DNA of 64,000 nt. Origin: Linepithema humile (lineage: Eukaryota; Arthropoda; Insecta; Hymenoptera; Formicidae). The DNA is taken from assembly GCF_040581485.1 (NCBI RefSeq), contig NC_090134.1:22095698-22159697 (forward strand), given 5' to 3'. Position numbers and translations under genes: made by a program. The notes under the pieces are model-generated. The model saw nothing but the letters and a program-made list of their open reading frames with translations, had not been told where the DNA came from and searched no databases. This document shows, piece after piece, positions 40,305 through 52,058 of the stretch (the stretch's first letter is position 1; the number at the start of each line of letters is the position of its first letter).

Positions 40305-40541
40305 AGTATTATTCCATCTGTCCTAAAAACGTCTTAAATAAGGCATCTTTAGGACGTCCTAAAAAAGACGTTTTTTAAATTTCTTTAACAATTGGCATTT
40401 TAATTTTGCAACAAATTTTTTAAAAATTTTAAAAGACGTTTTAATTATTTAAGTGTTTTACATCCTAACACTGTCAAAAGCTCAGAAGTGAAAATAAGCA
40501 TGTAGAAAGGTTACGATTATCCGTTGGAACGGCCAGAAACA

Positions 40542-40749
40542 CTCCATTTTAGCCGGGATTTTCTGAAATTGTTATTAGGAACACATGATGATGTAGGAGC
40601 TCACTTAGAGCAGTGTCATCTATTGTTAGCTAAAGCAACATTACGAATGGATTGATAGTAAGTGTACCGACTAATCAATGCTTCGAGTGAACTCCTACAT
40701 CATCATGTGCTCCTGTTAACAATTTCAGAAAATCCTGGCTAAAATGGAG
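40542..40749. repeat. 63-bp inverted duplication with coding-like arms
   Basis: Arms 40542-40604 and 40687-40749 are reverse complements with a few mismatches, separated by 82 bp. On the plus strand arm 1 lies in an open stretch reading TLHFSRDFLKLLLGTHDDVG and onward to AKATLRMD. On the minus strand arm 2 gives the near-identical TLHFSQDFLKLLTGAHDDVG. Two oppositely oriented copies of the same coding-like segment therefore lie head to head. The protein family is not recognised. Confidence 0.75.
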
Positions 40750-40890
40750 CGTAGGGCCGCGTCCCTCCGTTTTGGCATCATGACCAGACGGTTCTGTGAT
40801 CAGTTGGGATATTTGTTTCCGACTGAGACACGCGCCACTTACAGTTCCTTGTTGCAAAAGTTACTGGGAGAGAAATTAGACGTTATGTGA
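40729..40890 (+). other. Short unrecognised ORF behind an acceptor-like site
   Basis: After TTAACAATTTCAG there is an open stretch KILAKMERRAASLRFG.. running to a TGA at 40888-40890. Its ATG is at 40744 (48 codons). Composition is protein-like and more GC-rich than the flanks. It overlaps arm 2 of the inverted duplication on the opposite strand from the other coding-like reading, so at most one of the two can be genuine. No family is recognised. Confidence 0.25.
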
Positions 40891-42914
40891 ATATATATTT
40901 TATTGTATATTTCTTAATAATTGTGCAGTTATGAATAAAGCCATTTTGCTTGATATTGATGATTCTATTAGGACAAACACTCATTGTTATCTGTAATTAC
41001 GTGAAGAGTATAAAGCGAATTTATGTATAAACAGTAACTGCGATATATATATTCTATTTTTTTTATATAGAACAGAGATGTTTTGAATCAGCAGATGGAC
41101 GAGTTGACGAAACAATTTAAAGATATAGTAATATTGTTTATGAAACGAAAGTATATTTATATCTGATAAAAATAAAACAATGTTTTAAACAATAAAAACA
41201 AGGCAATAATACAATAAATCAAATTTCATTTATTTGAGTTTATCGTTCATTCTTAATAGAATGCTGCATACGATTAATAATATAATTTGTAAAAACAGAA
41301 TTCATCTTTCAACATAATTTATTTTCTTGATAGAAAGATTCTTCAATGTTTTTCATGACTGCTAAGCTACTTGGAAACACGAATAAAAAAAGGATGGATC
41401 CTAAATAAGTGCTAAATGTACGTTGCGATCATTTTAATTTACAAGTATTCATTGTATGGCTCATAATAATAGTAGTAATATTATTTTACAACTTTTCGCT
41501 CATCAGATAAAAACACGCACCTTCACCTACACATCTTCAAAGCCTGCTGCGACGATACTATTTTATGCAGTGTTATTCACAAAATATTTAAATCCAAAAG
41601 CTTATTGTGTTTCCATCGCATTAAGTATAATATAGTATTACACTTCGAAGCTCTACAGATTTTTAACATACATATAACAATTATACGATTCATTGCAATA
41701 AGAATTATACTCTTACACCGATCAAACCCAATTGTGTCTTACACACCTTATTTCACACATTACACCAGATTTTCTATCCATTCATGCCCAATAAAGTACA
41801 CTAATTCATCAAGTATTCACTGAAATCTTATCATATAATGATCAAATAAATGCATAAGTCATTCTAACAATAGGTCGCTGTTATATATGTATATATATAT
41901 AATATATATATATATTTTTTACATAACTTTAAATTAATCAGATTGTTAGATATACTAAGTATTTGCATTTTCGGTAGATATAAATTTTATTATGCACGCA
42001 CATATCTCTTATCTCACTTGAAACATCCCATCAGAAAAATTATTTATTATCTTTAGAAATAAAAAATAATTTTATTAGCATCGTGATTAATCAATGATAT
42101 ACTTTTTTCAATTACACGAATAAAAAATATATCACTGTTGAATAGAAAATATAAGAACAGGAAGAAATTTTCTTTGTATTATTTATATTATAACAAATTC
42201 TGTATCAATACATTAGTATAAGCTATCACAAGTAAGCTTACATACATACATACATATCCATATTCATGGTAAATTTAAATGGCCGAAAATGTGCACAAAT
42301 CAATTCCGTGGATTACGTTTTCCCTAACTCGCATAGAAATGCTAAAACGGAACTTAATATAGTTGCTATCATAAGTCTCATGGAAATCGCTTATACAGAA
42401 ATTCATCGTACAATATATATCGAGTCATTTGACAATAATTCTGAAGAATGGTAACATTACTTTTGCCATTTCTATCGTTTTTTTTTATTTTTTTATTTTA
42501 TAATTCTGATCAGTGGGAATTATTAATCTGTAAAAGTTTTATCCTAGATATCCTTTCTTAGACAATCGACTTTCTTTGTAAAGTGATTCTTTTATTTCGT
42601 TACATGAAATAGCATCGCTAGCAGGCAATTGTCCATTATCCACAACGAAATTCGAATTTCTATAAAATCCTATAACAGACAAACAAACAGTCACCACGTT
42701 TCGGGCTTACCTCCTTTAACAAGGGTGTAATTTTGCAGACTCGGTTTTACAAGTAATTAATATTTATCTGTTTTTTTTTCTTTTTTTTTTCTTTTTAATG
42801 GTGATGAGATGGTGATGTCGCAGGGATAATTACAGCTCAAAGGATACAATAATTCCTTTAACAGTGTTCCTCATTCAGATGTGCAGAAAACGATCGACAA
42901 GAACTACGGATAAT
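40891..42914. other. AT-rich intergenic, 3' flank of XPO1
   Basis: No gene is seen. Near 41071 a TTTATATAG acceptor-like site precedes a short coiled-coil-like frame (DVLNQQMDELTKQFKDI) ending in a TGA, possibly another exon remnant. A TA microsatellite lies at 41882-41915 and poly-T runs at 42478-42500 and 42771-42797. The 3' untranslated region of XPO1 presumably occupies the part just below 42915. Confidence 0.4.
41882..41915. repeat. (TA)n microsatellite
   Basis: TA/TATG alternation of about 34 bp, simple sequence. Confidence 0.85.
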
Positions 42915-45900
42915 TCAGTCCTGCATCTCTTCTGGCATTTCGTGAGGATTAAGAATGCCTGGTACAGCCATTTGCTGCCGCCTTTTCTCTTCCTGAGCTA
43001 GCCGTAAAGCTGTTTCTCGCTCCTCCAAATATAGTTCGGAATCGTCTTCACCTGTATATTCCTGGATGAAAAGAAGAAATATGTTAATTTGCTGTAATTT
43101 ACTGTAAAACTTAAGAGACTAATAACAAAACAAAGAAAAAAAGATATTCGTGCTTAAACTGCTGGTTATTATTCGCTAATTATTACAATCTTTTCGTTTG
43201 ATACATGAGTGTGTTAACAATCTTCGTATAGAAAACAAAAATTAACAATATTTAGACGTCGATCAGTAATTTGATCATCTTCAGTAACGCAGGAAATTCG
43301 TAAAATTAAACGGTTTTATTTTACGAATTTCCTGCATTACTGAAGATTATCAAATTACTGATCGAAACGTCTAAATATTGTTAATTTTTGTTTTCTATAC
43401 GAAGATTGTTAACACACTCATGTATCAAACGAGAAGATTGTAATAATTCGCGAATAATAACCAGCGATTTTCACACCAATATCCTCTTTTTTTTATTTGT
43501 ATTATTTCGTACGTGCTTTAGCTCTTTTTCACCTTTGTTAAGAAACTAAATCTTTTGCCATGTTATCTTGTCTCCAGCTATACTTCAAATAATTAATCAA
43601 AATAATTTTCTGCTGTTTTATATAAGTTTTAAAATAAAGTTTACACTACTATAAATGAATACTACTTACTTTTATTTGTACGAGGAAATCTCTGAGATGC
43701 TCTTTAAACGCAGTGATATCGTGATTGAGGTGAAACAATCCTTGTACTGTTATTTTAATCTGATTATCAGTTAAATGCGGAAAGGCTGCTCTAAGCAATC
43801 TTGCAACGAATTCTTGTATATATAAAGTATTATCAGGTACAGGGCCGAGCGGCACCTGAATTTTCCCACGTTCAATCAGTGTAAACATGTAAGCGAGAAT
43901 TGTAGCGTGCATTGTAAGTCCTGTACACATTAATTAACATCGTTAAAATAAGAACAATATATTAGTAATCAAATCAGTTAGTCCTTTCGGATCGGGATTT
44001 TTCTAACAAAGTAATTTGTACAAGATCTTGTTTTCTAAGGATTTTCAAGATCGCCGAATTCTATTGTGGCCTTAGAATTAAAAAATTCAAAATAACAAAA
44101 CCAATATGAGGAATTAAATTTCAAAAAATTAATTCAATTATCGTGAAACTACATTTTAGGTAATTTTTGGAATCATTCGACTCAAGTGTAACCTCAAAAT
44201 TATCGATTTTCAAGATAATTCGATCTTTTTAAATTTGATGTACTATATTGGATCTATCAAGATTATATTCGAATTCGGGAATTTTAAAAACCTACAATCG
44301 AGTTTCAAAATAATCCGATTATTTTTTTCATTTTATTTGCCACATTAGATCTGTCATTTTGAACTTTGTACTGTCGACTTTAAATTTGAATCAAGTATCA
44401 ATATTCCTATCGGCCAAGTTTTATGAAAATAGAGTGAACAGTTTTAAAAATAAAAGAGGACCTATCTGGAAAGAGCCGAAAGGACTTAATAAGGATACAA
44501 TTGTTTTACCAGCTGTATGTGATGTATCCGTGACAACACTGAATATATGTTGCAGAATATCCGTAAAATATGTCTGATAGAAACTTTGACCGGCTTGTTC
44601 ATGCTGTTCAATATTTAATAAAAGTTGATAAAGAATTTGCAATCCTGTATCTGCTACATTCCTCATTGTGTGTTTAAAAGCCCAAATAATTGAGTCAAGA
44701 ACCAGCTTAAACTGAGCTGGTGGAATTGAAAGAAACGCGGGGAAACAATGAACGTTCACCGCCTGAAAATAAAATTATATTTAAATACTCCGTCTTAACT
44801 ATAAATGTGAAAAGAAAATTGAGAAATGTACTCGTAGCTTTACGCACTTGTAAAAGAAGAAAAAAGTTCGTCCTGTGTTCGGGAAATTCTTCGAAGTCTT
44901 TGTTTATCATTTCTAAAGTACATTCGAAAACGGCGTCAAAGATTTTCGGTACTTCGCTAGTGATATGGGCTTCTAGTTTGTTTACTATAGTGGCCATAGC
45001 ACTAAGCACTTCGGGCTCTCTAGCACAATGAACGTTCGTCTTTTGATAATCCAACAAGACGGCGTCCAATAATGGTGGTATAAAGTTTTCCAATACCTAA
45101 CAAAGAAATCTTAATTAGTATATTTCAATAGAATAAATTTAAAAAAAATATATATTTGATACTGGAAAAAAAAGAAGGAAAGATATAAGCAGAGAAATTT
45201 ACCATTTGATGATCACTCGTTCTGCTCACCCAATCCGAGATTAATTTCAACGTTTCCTTTTTCACTACTCTCATACTCTTGATTAAAGGCTGTTTCATTA
45301 CAATCTCACCATTTACAGCTATCGCAGCACTTATATTTTCACTCATAACCTAAAATAAATTCAATTTGCGCTCAATATCGATAATTGTCTTGAAAAATTT
45401 TAAATAGAGACACATACCTTATAAACATTCAACATATCTAAGTATATTTTCCCTAATTGTATCACGTACGGGTGCCCAAGAGCTTTGCATGCTCTAACAT
45501 TTGTCTTTAAGATGCTGGCAAGTTGCTTCACGGCTTCTTGGTCCTTCAAGACATCCACATTCTGGCAAATATACATATTTTTTAGTACAATTGCATACAC
45601 ATACAAATGTAATATAAAATGTTTTTTTTTTAAGATTTAATACAGATACTATGACGTACTTTAGATGCTTGACTTATAATGTCATCCCAAACTTGGTTAG
45701 GAAGAAGCATGTATTTTTCAATCAGTTGCTCTTGCACAACATTATCGGCTTGAGCACTTATCATATAGCCAACCGCTTCATAGAATGTATGTACCTATTA
45801 CAATTGAATATACAGGTTAAATACTGCATCATTAGATTATGTAGCTGTTAAATGTCTCCATGGTGGTACCGTCATGTTTTTAGACATTAAAGGCGGCGAA

Positions 45901-48303
45901 GAAGTCACGAAGGGATTTTCTTTGTACAAAGCGTTAAACCACACAATCACAGGTATAAACAAATATAAACAGGTATAAACAAATATAGTTTATCTTACTT
46001 GTTCTGTTTGGAGGTCGCATATGATGGTGCTAATTGTAGAAAGAATTTCCTCAATGAATGGCATTGCTTCCCCTAATTGTACAGTAACAAAATGTCGTCT
46101 GCATTTTAGTGCTATTTTAATAAAAGTATCGCAGGCCATATCTTGCACACCATCGTGCGTTTCTACAAATAACAATTCATTATACATCGGCTGCTTCGTA
46201 TAGTATAAAATTGTCATAAAGATATCCACACTCACCATGCATAAACTCAAAAAGTTTATTTACAACAGTCTTCAGAAACTTCCAATGGGCTCGGAGAAAT
46301 CGCGGATATTGGCCAACAACATACATGATATTGCTGGCAATTATCGCTTTGTTGTCTTTCCCTTTCTTTTGCTCACACAAACCTAGCAAATCCTTGATTA
46401 CAGTTACCAAGAAGCGCTTCTCGTCCTCTTCGTGCATAGCACCAGAGATACTGCCTATTGCCCAGCATAACTAACAAATATAACATAATAAATATTATTA
46501 CACGATTGATACATAAGACATGCTAAATATATAAATAAAGCTACCATTTAACGCTAAATTAATATTCTATTACGACATTTGAAGGAATAGATAATTACCG
46601 TATTGAGATTCTTCCAAGACCATTCTGTGCCGTTAACTTGATTTTGTAATTTCTCTGTCATTACTCTCTCAGTATCCACATAATCAAGATGAGTAAGATA
46701 TACGAGAGTTTCTCTCATGTTTTTGTAGAGATTAATGGAGTCGGTATCTTTCATAAATTCCCTGACAACTTCTCCGTTTTCGTTTTCCACAACAAGCACT
46801 TCTTCGGGCTTGGCCATTCGGCTGATCATAATGTAACGTACTTTTGTCAATACCGGACCGTAAAATACTCTCCGTGGCGGTATCGTCATGTTTTTAGACA
46901 TGAAAAGCGGCGAAGAAGTCACAAAGGGATTTTCTTTGTACAAATCGGCGGCTAATCCATTCCAGTACTCCAGACAGATTTTAAATATTTCAACTTCTTC
47001 AACTTCGGAGATGAGGACAAGATAATGCAGTGACTTCACTAGCGTATCATTCAATTGTTTCCTCTCTATTAGCTCGCCATGTTCTTTGAGATAAGTACAA
47101 AGAAACATAGCTAGATTCTGAATAAAATTCTGCTCTTGATCTTGGCCAAGCGCATATGCGTCACGTATGTTAGTATCCAGTGCAAGCATCAACTCCAACT
47201 GCTGCATCGTATTGATGAACAATACAACAAACATATCATCATAATTCGGCACCGTAGCATTGACAGCTGCGATTTCAGTGAGACACTTTAAAGTGACGTT
47301 TCGAAATATTGGTACATTCAAAAACTGTGAATTAAAAACAATGAGTTTTTAAATACCGATACGAGTACTATTTTTATGATGCAATAAGCAATCAATAGTA
47401 ATTTATACCTTGAATATTAAAGTGGTTATTAATTTAGTTTCAAAAATATATCCAAGTGGTATCCAGTTTAAAAACCTTAGTAGTGTCTCTAGTGTGACTG
47501 CTACTAATGGAACATTCTGCGAATTATCCAAGACAAATTGGCAAAGCTGGAATATTTGCGAAAACTCGCTGCACATTGTATCTTTCAAATGTTTCGCCTT
47601 TGTTTGAGTCATTTGACCACTAGAAAAGTCAAATACTTCCTCTGATAAAAGCTTTAAGATGACCATGTTGTTTTGACAAAGACTCTCATTAGTTTTACTC
47701 GCACCAACAATATCGCTGATAAAAGATTCCCAATTTTTGGGCCATTCACGCTTTAGTACCTAATGAAAAAACATTGGAGATTACGCATAAATCACAAACA
47801 TTAAGAAATCAAATGTTCGGCTACTTACTTGTACAAGTATCATGTTAAGCTTGTTGAGATAAACTTTTGAAACTTCCATTGTTTCTGCATCACTGCTCGT
47901 TTTTATGATAAGGCCTACAATGTATTTTTTTATACCTTCGCACTGATTTCTTGGTAATACTTTCCATCTTGTCTTTATAACTTGCTCCAATATTTGCAAG
48001 CCATAATATTTCGTTTGTTGATTCTACAGAATGATGCAACAATATAGTATATTGAGAGTGCGTACGTGTGCAACGAATAGTGAGACCCAACTTTGTGGTA
48101 TTTACCTGTGAATACTCTAAAATGGTATCTACCCGTGTCCAAGCATTTGGATGTTCTTTAAGAGTTGTTAACACTTCTTGGGCAAGTCTCTGTTGCTCTC
48201 CTATACCAGTATACATACATCCTACTATATTGTCGAGAAGTGTTATATCCAATTTCTGATTGAAGTCCAATAATTTAGAAGCTTGATCATTCAAAGTTGC
48301 CAT
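42915..48303 (-). CDS. XPO1: Exportin-1 / CRM1 nuclear export receptor
   Basis: Karyopherin that binds leucine-rich export signals with RanGTP and carries proteins and ribosomal subunits out through nuclear pores. Thirteen exons: 48303-48106, 48023-47829, 47759-47409, 47324-46599, 46470-46236, 46162-45999, 45794-45660, 45561-45418, 45349-45203, 45096-44848, 44762-44510, 43920-43670 and 43061-42915. Phases close to 1064 aa, against about 1071 in vertebrates, so the gene is complete. It begins MATLNDQASKLLDF and ends PHEMPEEMQD, both typical of the family. The central HEAT region is very conserved (ASNIMYVVGQYPRFLRAHWK). Cys522 in KDLLGLCEQ is the residue modified by leptomycin B in other species. 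A polyT-AAAG acceptor at about 48338, just upstream of the ATG, suggests a non-coding first exon farther up, perhaps in the CpG-rich block after 49.5 kb. Intron 6 contains a copied exon-4 fragment; intron 12 contains a foldback element. Confidence 0.98.
43131..43491. mobile_element. Foldback MITE in XPO1 intron 12
   Basis: Left arm about 43131-43303 and right arm about 43317-43491 are reverse complements with only scattered mismatches, separated by a loop of about 14 bp (GGTTTT centre). An RNA spanning it would form a near-perfect 170-bp hairpin. It has no coding capacity. It is a typical non-autonomous foldback element, with superfamily undetermined because no clear target-site duplication was found. 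Confidence 0.85.
45853..45953 (-). pseudogene. Copied fragment of XPO1 exon 4 inside XPO1 intron 6
   Basis: On the minus strand the segment reads NALYKENPFVTSSPPLMSKN and on to MTVPPWR. This matches exon 4 of the same gene at about 46868-46950 (DLYKENPFVTSSPLFMSKN...). Over the 75 best-aligned bases I count six differences, and the frame is still open. A weaker match extends a further ~20 bp toward the N-terminal side. It occupies about half of a 204-bp intron. It lacks usable splice sites and lies downstream of the real exon 4, so it cannot substitute for it. Confidence 0.85.
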
Positions 48304-48339
48304 TATGTATCGTAATTGTTCTTTTCGTACGTTTTACCT

Positions 48340-48700
48340 TTTAAATTAAAAAAAAATCATGTAAAAATATGTCATTTTTAACGATAAAATGCTTGAATAA
48401 ATAAGTTTATATATAGTAACAAACATAAGCTTTTAAGACGGCTATTCTTTATCAGACTTTATCTCTCTCTTTATCTTTTCTATTACTTAATTTTGATAAC
48501 ATATATACTTAACATATATATTTTGATAACATATATATATTAAATGTTAGTAAATAATGTAATACTTAATGCAAAATGTAATTTAGTAGTAGTCTTATTT
48601 AGACTTAAGAAAATAACTAATAAATATTAGTAAACACCATAATCTTAAATTCTTGTCTGCTATCGTATGTGCACATATGATTTGATTGGTACTTTAACAT
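48340..48700. other. AT-rich upstream DNA of XPO1
   Basis: Very AT-rich, with repeated TATATATTTTGATAACATATATA-like words (two copies near 48497-48535). No gene is seen. It is possibly the first intron of XPO1, and possibly further decayed units of the repeat that follows. Confidence 0.4.
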
Positions 48701-48709
48701 GTTTATATA

Positions 48710-49510
48710 ATTTTATAAATCTAAAATAAGATATATAGCTGATATATAGAAAAAATTAAACAATGAGTTCTAATAATGTGCATTTTTTCATAAATATTAC
48801 TATATTTTAATTATTCTTAATATTATTATTAAATATCTTAATTAGCTATTTAACATATAGAAAATAATCTTTAGATCATAAGATATATATCACACTTATA
48901 AAAGTCAGCAATAAATACTTGAAAATAATAATGTTGAAGAATACCACCAAAATTTTATTGCACGTCTACATTTGATTTAGAATTAAAATCTACAGCGTAG
49001 AAAATGCATAATAAAGAAAAGTATAAAAATGAAGTAGAAAGAGAACTTTTATAAATATCACTATCTGTAACCAGAAATTTAACATGTGAAAAATAGTAAG
49101 ATCATATAACACTAAAATTATGAAAATTAGTGTTAGATATTTAAAGACAACAATGTTGGTGTTACAAAACTTTTGTCACACATGTTCGTACTGGATTTAA
49201 GATAAAAAAAGTTTGTAGTATAGAATACACACAATAAAGACAAGAATTAAAGTGGAGTAAAAAAGAAAGAATTTTATGAATACCACTGTCCTTAATTAGT
49301 AATTTAATGCATAAAAAAGAATCTTGAGATCGTACAATGATATCAAAACTATACAAGCCAGCGTCGGATATGTGAAAACAATGTTGAAAAGTGTCGCGTA
49401 GATTTTGTAGCACGTGTTTACGCGAATTGAATATAAAATAAAGAAATTCGAGGAGCAGAAAATGAGCGATAAAGACAAGTATGAATTAAAGCCGAGTAGA
49501 AAAAAGGAGC
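48710..49510. repeat. Four-unit diverged tandem repeat (~225 bp) upstream of XPO1
   Basis: Units are marked by ATGTTG words at 48931, 49153 and 49381, giving periods of 222 and 228 bp. Each unit shows the same word order: ATGTTG, ATTTT-GCACGT, GATTTA..AATATAAAATAA, ATAAAGACAAG, GAGTAAAAAAG, then (in complete units) AATTAGTAATTTAA, GAATCTT-AGATC, and back to AATGTTG. The first unit (about 48710-48930) is the most AT-rich; the last is partial. Identity between units is moderate by eye. No frame is conserved between units, so it is non-coding. Confidence 0.65.
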
Positions 49511-49519
49511 ACTTTAACG

Positions 49520-52058
49520 TGCCGCGGAGGTCACCGATCCGCGACCATCCGATCTAACCTACATTTGACAATCGAAAGCAAGGTTATGTGAACAATTACG
49601 AGTATAAATTATCACACGGGAAACAAATAATACACTTCGGATGTTAGAATTTGGTGAGAAGCGCGAAAAGCGCGACGAGACTTTTACGAGGAGCCCGCGG
49701 ATCCGTCTCGTTTTGGCATTTTGGCGTCTCCGCGTAGAGTTCACGACCGTTGCGTCGTCGAGTAGCGAGCTAGTAAAGTACCGCGAGAACGACGCGCCAA
49801 CTTACCGTGTTCACTCTCATGCACGTATTCGCCGTTCAAGAATTAAAAAAAGCACACGTTCTACACCGACGATTGAATTATATCGATGCAAATCACAAGC
49901 ATAAAAGGATCAAACACACAACCGCTGATTCCCGCGCACGACCAATTTCGTACCTCGTTTCACACACAGTCGTCATTCCTCATCGTATCGCTCTCACTCA
50001 CTCACTCTCTCTCCTTTCCCTCTCTCGCTCTATCTTTCGCATGTATTCTCTCGTCTCTCCCGTTTCAGTCTCCGCTACTTTTCCGTCGGTCACTAGCGAG
50101 GAGGTCGACTCGACGAAGTTGCGCGATACCCACCGAGACTGTTCTTCGTCGTAACCCCGTGCTCTTAACCTCATGCGAACCGCGTCTTTGACACACCGGT
50201 CGCTGGGAACAAAGTGCCAGAAGCGTTAGTAACTACTGCGTCTTCCCGAAAATCCAACCTCAAGATTTTCGAAAATAATAAGATGGCTGGAAAAAGTTTA
50301 CGCGACCATTGCGGACAAACCGCAGCGACGATTGGCTCGCTTGTGCGAACACGACCAATCAGTGTTGTGCTAAGCGGCTGTTTTTTCGTGACGCCACGAC
50401 AAGCGTTGCCGTACTCACGCAACACGTGCGTTTTCATTTGGATTCGGGAATTTATCACTTGACGAATAAAATTGCGAAAATATGCTATATACGTGAATAA
50501 TAAAATATACGAAATATATTTGATCGTAATAATAATAATGATCAATGCTGTAATTGTTTTTCTTCAAGAAAAGGATACGTACGATTATTCGCCAAAGAGT
50601 TGTAACACTTTTTATTGGTTTCAGAATACACAAAAGTCGCCAAGACGGTCTTGCGATTCTGATGCGTTCTGAAACTCAAAACCTAAAGTACTCGTTATTG
50701 CATTCACCATGTAGGATTCACACTACACTTATTATTCAAGGTTCAAGACACACAGTACATACATACTTAAACTTTTAGTTATAAATACTTTTACATCAAA
50801 TATATCATTTTTGAATACTCACGCATAACTTTTTATTAAGAAATCCAAAGTTATTTAAGTATATTGTTAAAATCTTTCGTTCTTAAGGAAAAGTTGTCGG
50901 TTGATTGGCTACCGCGTTTCCTTTTACCGCGCGGCAAGCATTACCGTGTCCTGCCGTGTCCTGTGTGCAGGAACTACAATGAGGCCCTACACACTTTTGA
51001 CTATAAAAATGTGGACTGCTGGTTATCCCCACTTTTCCTATTTAACCCGTATATAAGGATATGTATCCAACATCTTTCGATATTTTTCCAGATTTTGGCT
51101 CCGCCACGTGCGGCAAATTGCGGGAAATTCAAATAAGAAGGATGCAAGGATTAGACGTAAAATTGCAGGCTGGAGTCATTTATTTCCTCTTTTTTATATT
51201 TCCTCGAGTCGCAGCCTTCCACAAAACAATATAACACCATTTTTATATATTTAAATTATTGTCAAAGATTCAAACTGATATTATGCACTAAACACCACGC
51301 ACCTTTGATACGCACACTATTGTATGGATTAATTATTCCCGGCCCCGTTGCCACACGATGTCGCCACAGATCTTGGATATCAAGTCAAGTTGGCTTTAGC
51401 AATCTATATTTTCATAATCAAAGCTACGCACAATAAAAAAATTAGGAAGAGCAATTTGGAATTATTTTACTTTAAACAAGAAAACGGAATGGATTAATTA
51501 TTTCTAATTCTTATTTCCTAATTTATGATACATTAATCCATTTCATTTTCTTGTTTTGGAATAAAATAATTTCAATTTCCTAATATTTTCTTTATTGTGT
51601 ATTGAGCTTAAGACTTTATGGTGTTTTCGATTGGACAGATTTCGATCGACCAAGGTTGATTAATAAAATTATTGCATTGTTGAATTTGTAGTAAAATGCG
51701 TGAATTTAAAGTGTGTTTAATAAAAATAAATTCAATGTGTGTAGTGATTAATTGATCCGAGATGAATCAAAATTAATTGATGCTTGAAATAATCATCCTA
51801 ATTGTAATAAAGCATGTCATTGCTGATGTATACGCTACTGAGATCCGCTCACGCATGCGTACTATGCATGTGTACTCATGTGAGGAATGTGTGATGGATC
51901 TGTTCTTCCGTCGATTTTACTGCTGCTGTTTTCACTTGATATTTGATTAATTTAGTGCATAAAAGGACTTTAAATATTACAATATTATAAGAAAAGATTA
52001 TTTGTTTAGTGACGTGGAATTATTTGCTCAATTTGTGTAATTTTTGTATTTCGGAAAA
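49520..52058. other. CpG-rich block and intergenic DNA before RRP1
   Basis: The part 49520-50400 is CpG-dense with a CTCTCT-rich core (49985-50060), and probably acts as promoter DNA for XPO1 (minus) and possibly others. Frames of 85-125 codons here are unrecognisable. From 50460 to 52058 the DNA is mostly AT-rich, with a GC-richer island around 50900-51130 whose 90-codon frame has no known motif. The immediate RRP1 upstream region (51820-52058) shows no clear TATA box. Confidence 0.4.
51429..51599. mobile_element. Foldback MITE upstream of RRP1
   Basis: Arms 51430-51499 and 51532-51598 are imperfect reverse complements. They share CACAATAAA at the outer ends and GGATTAAT at the inner ends and are separated by about 30 bp. 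There is no coding capacity. It is a short non-autonomous foldback element of undetermined superfamily. Confidence 0.7.

Noticed and set aside
45651..45851. 66-codon plus-strand ORF
   Set aside because: Antisense of XPO1 exon 7 and its flanks; the minus-strand reading matches exportin-1 residue by residue.
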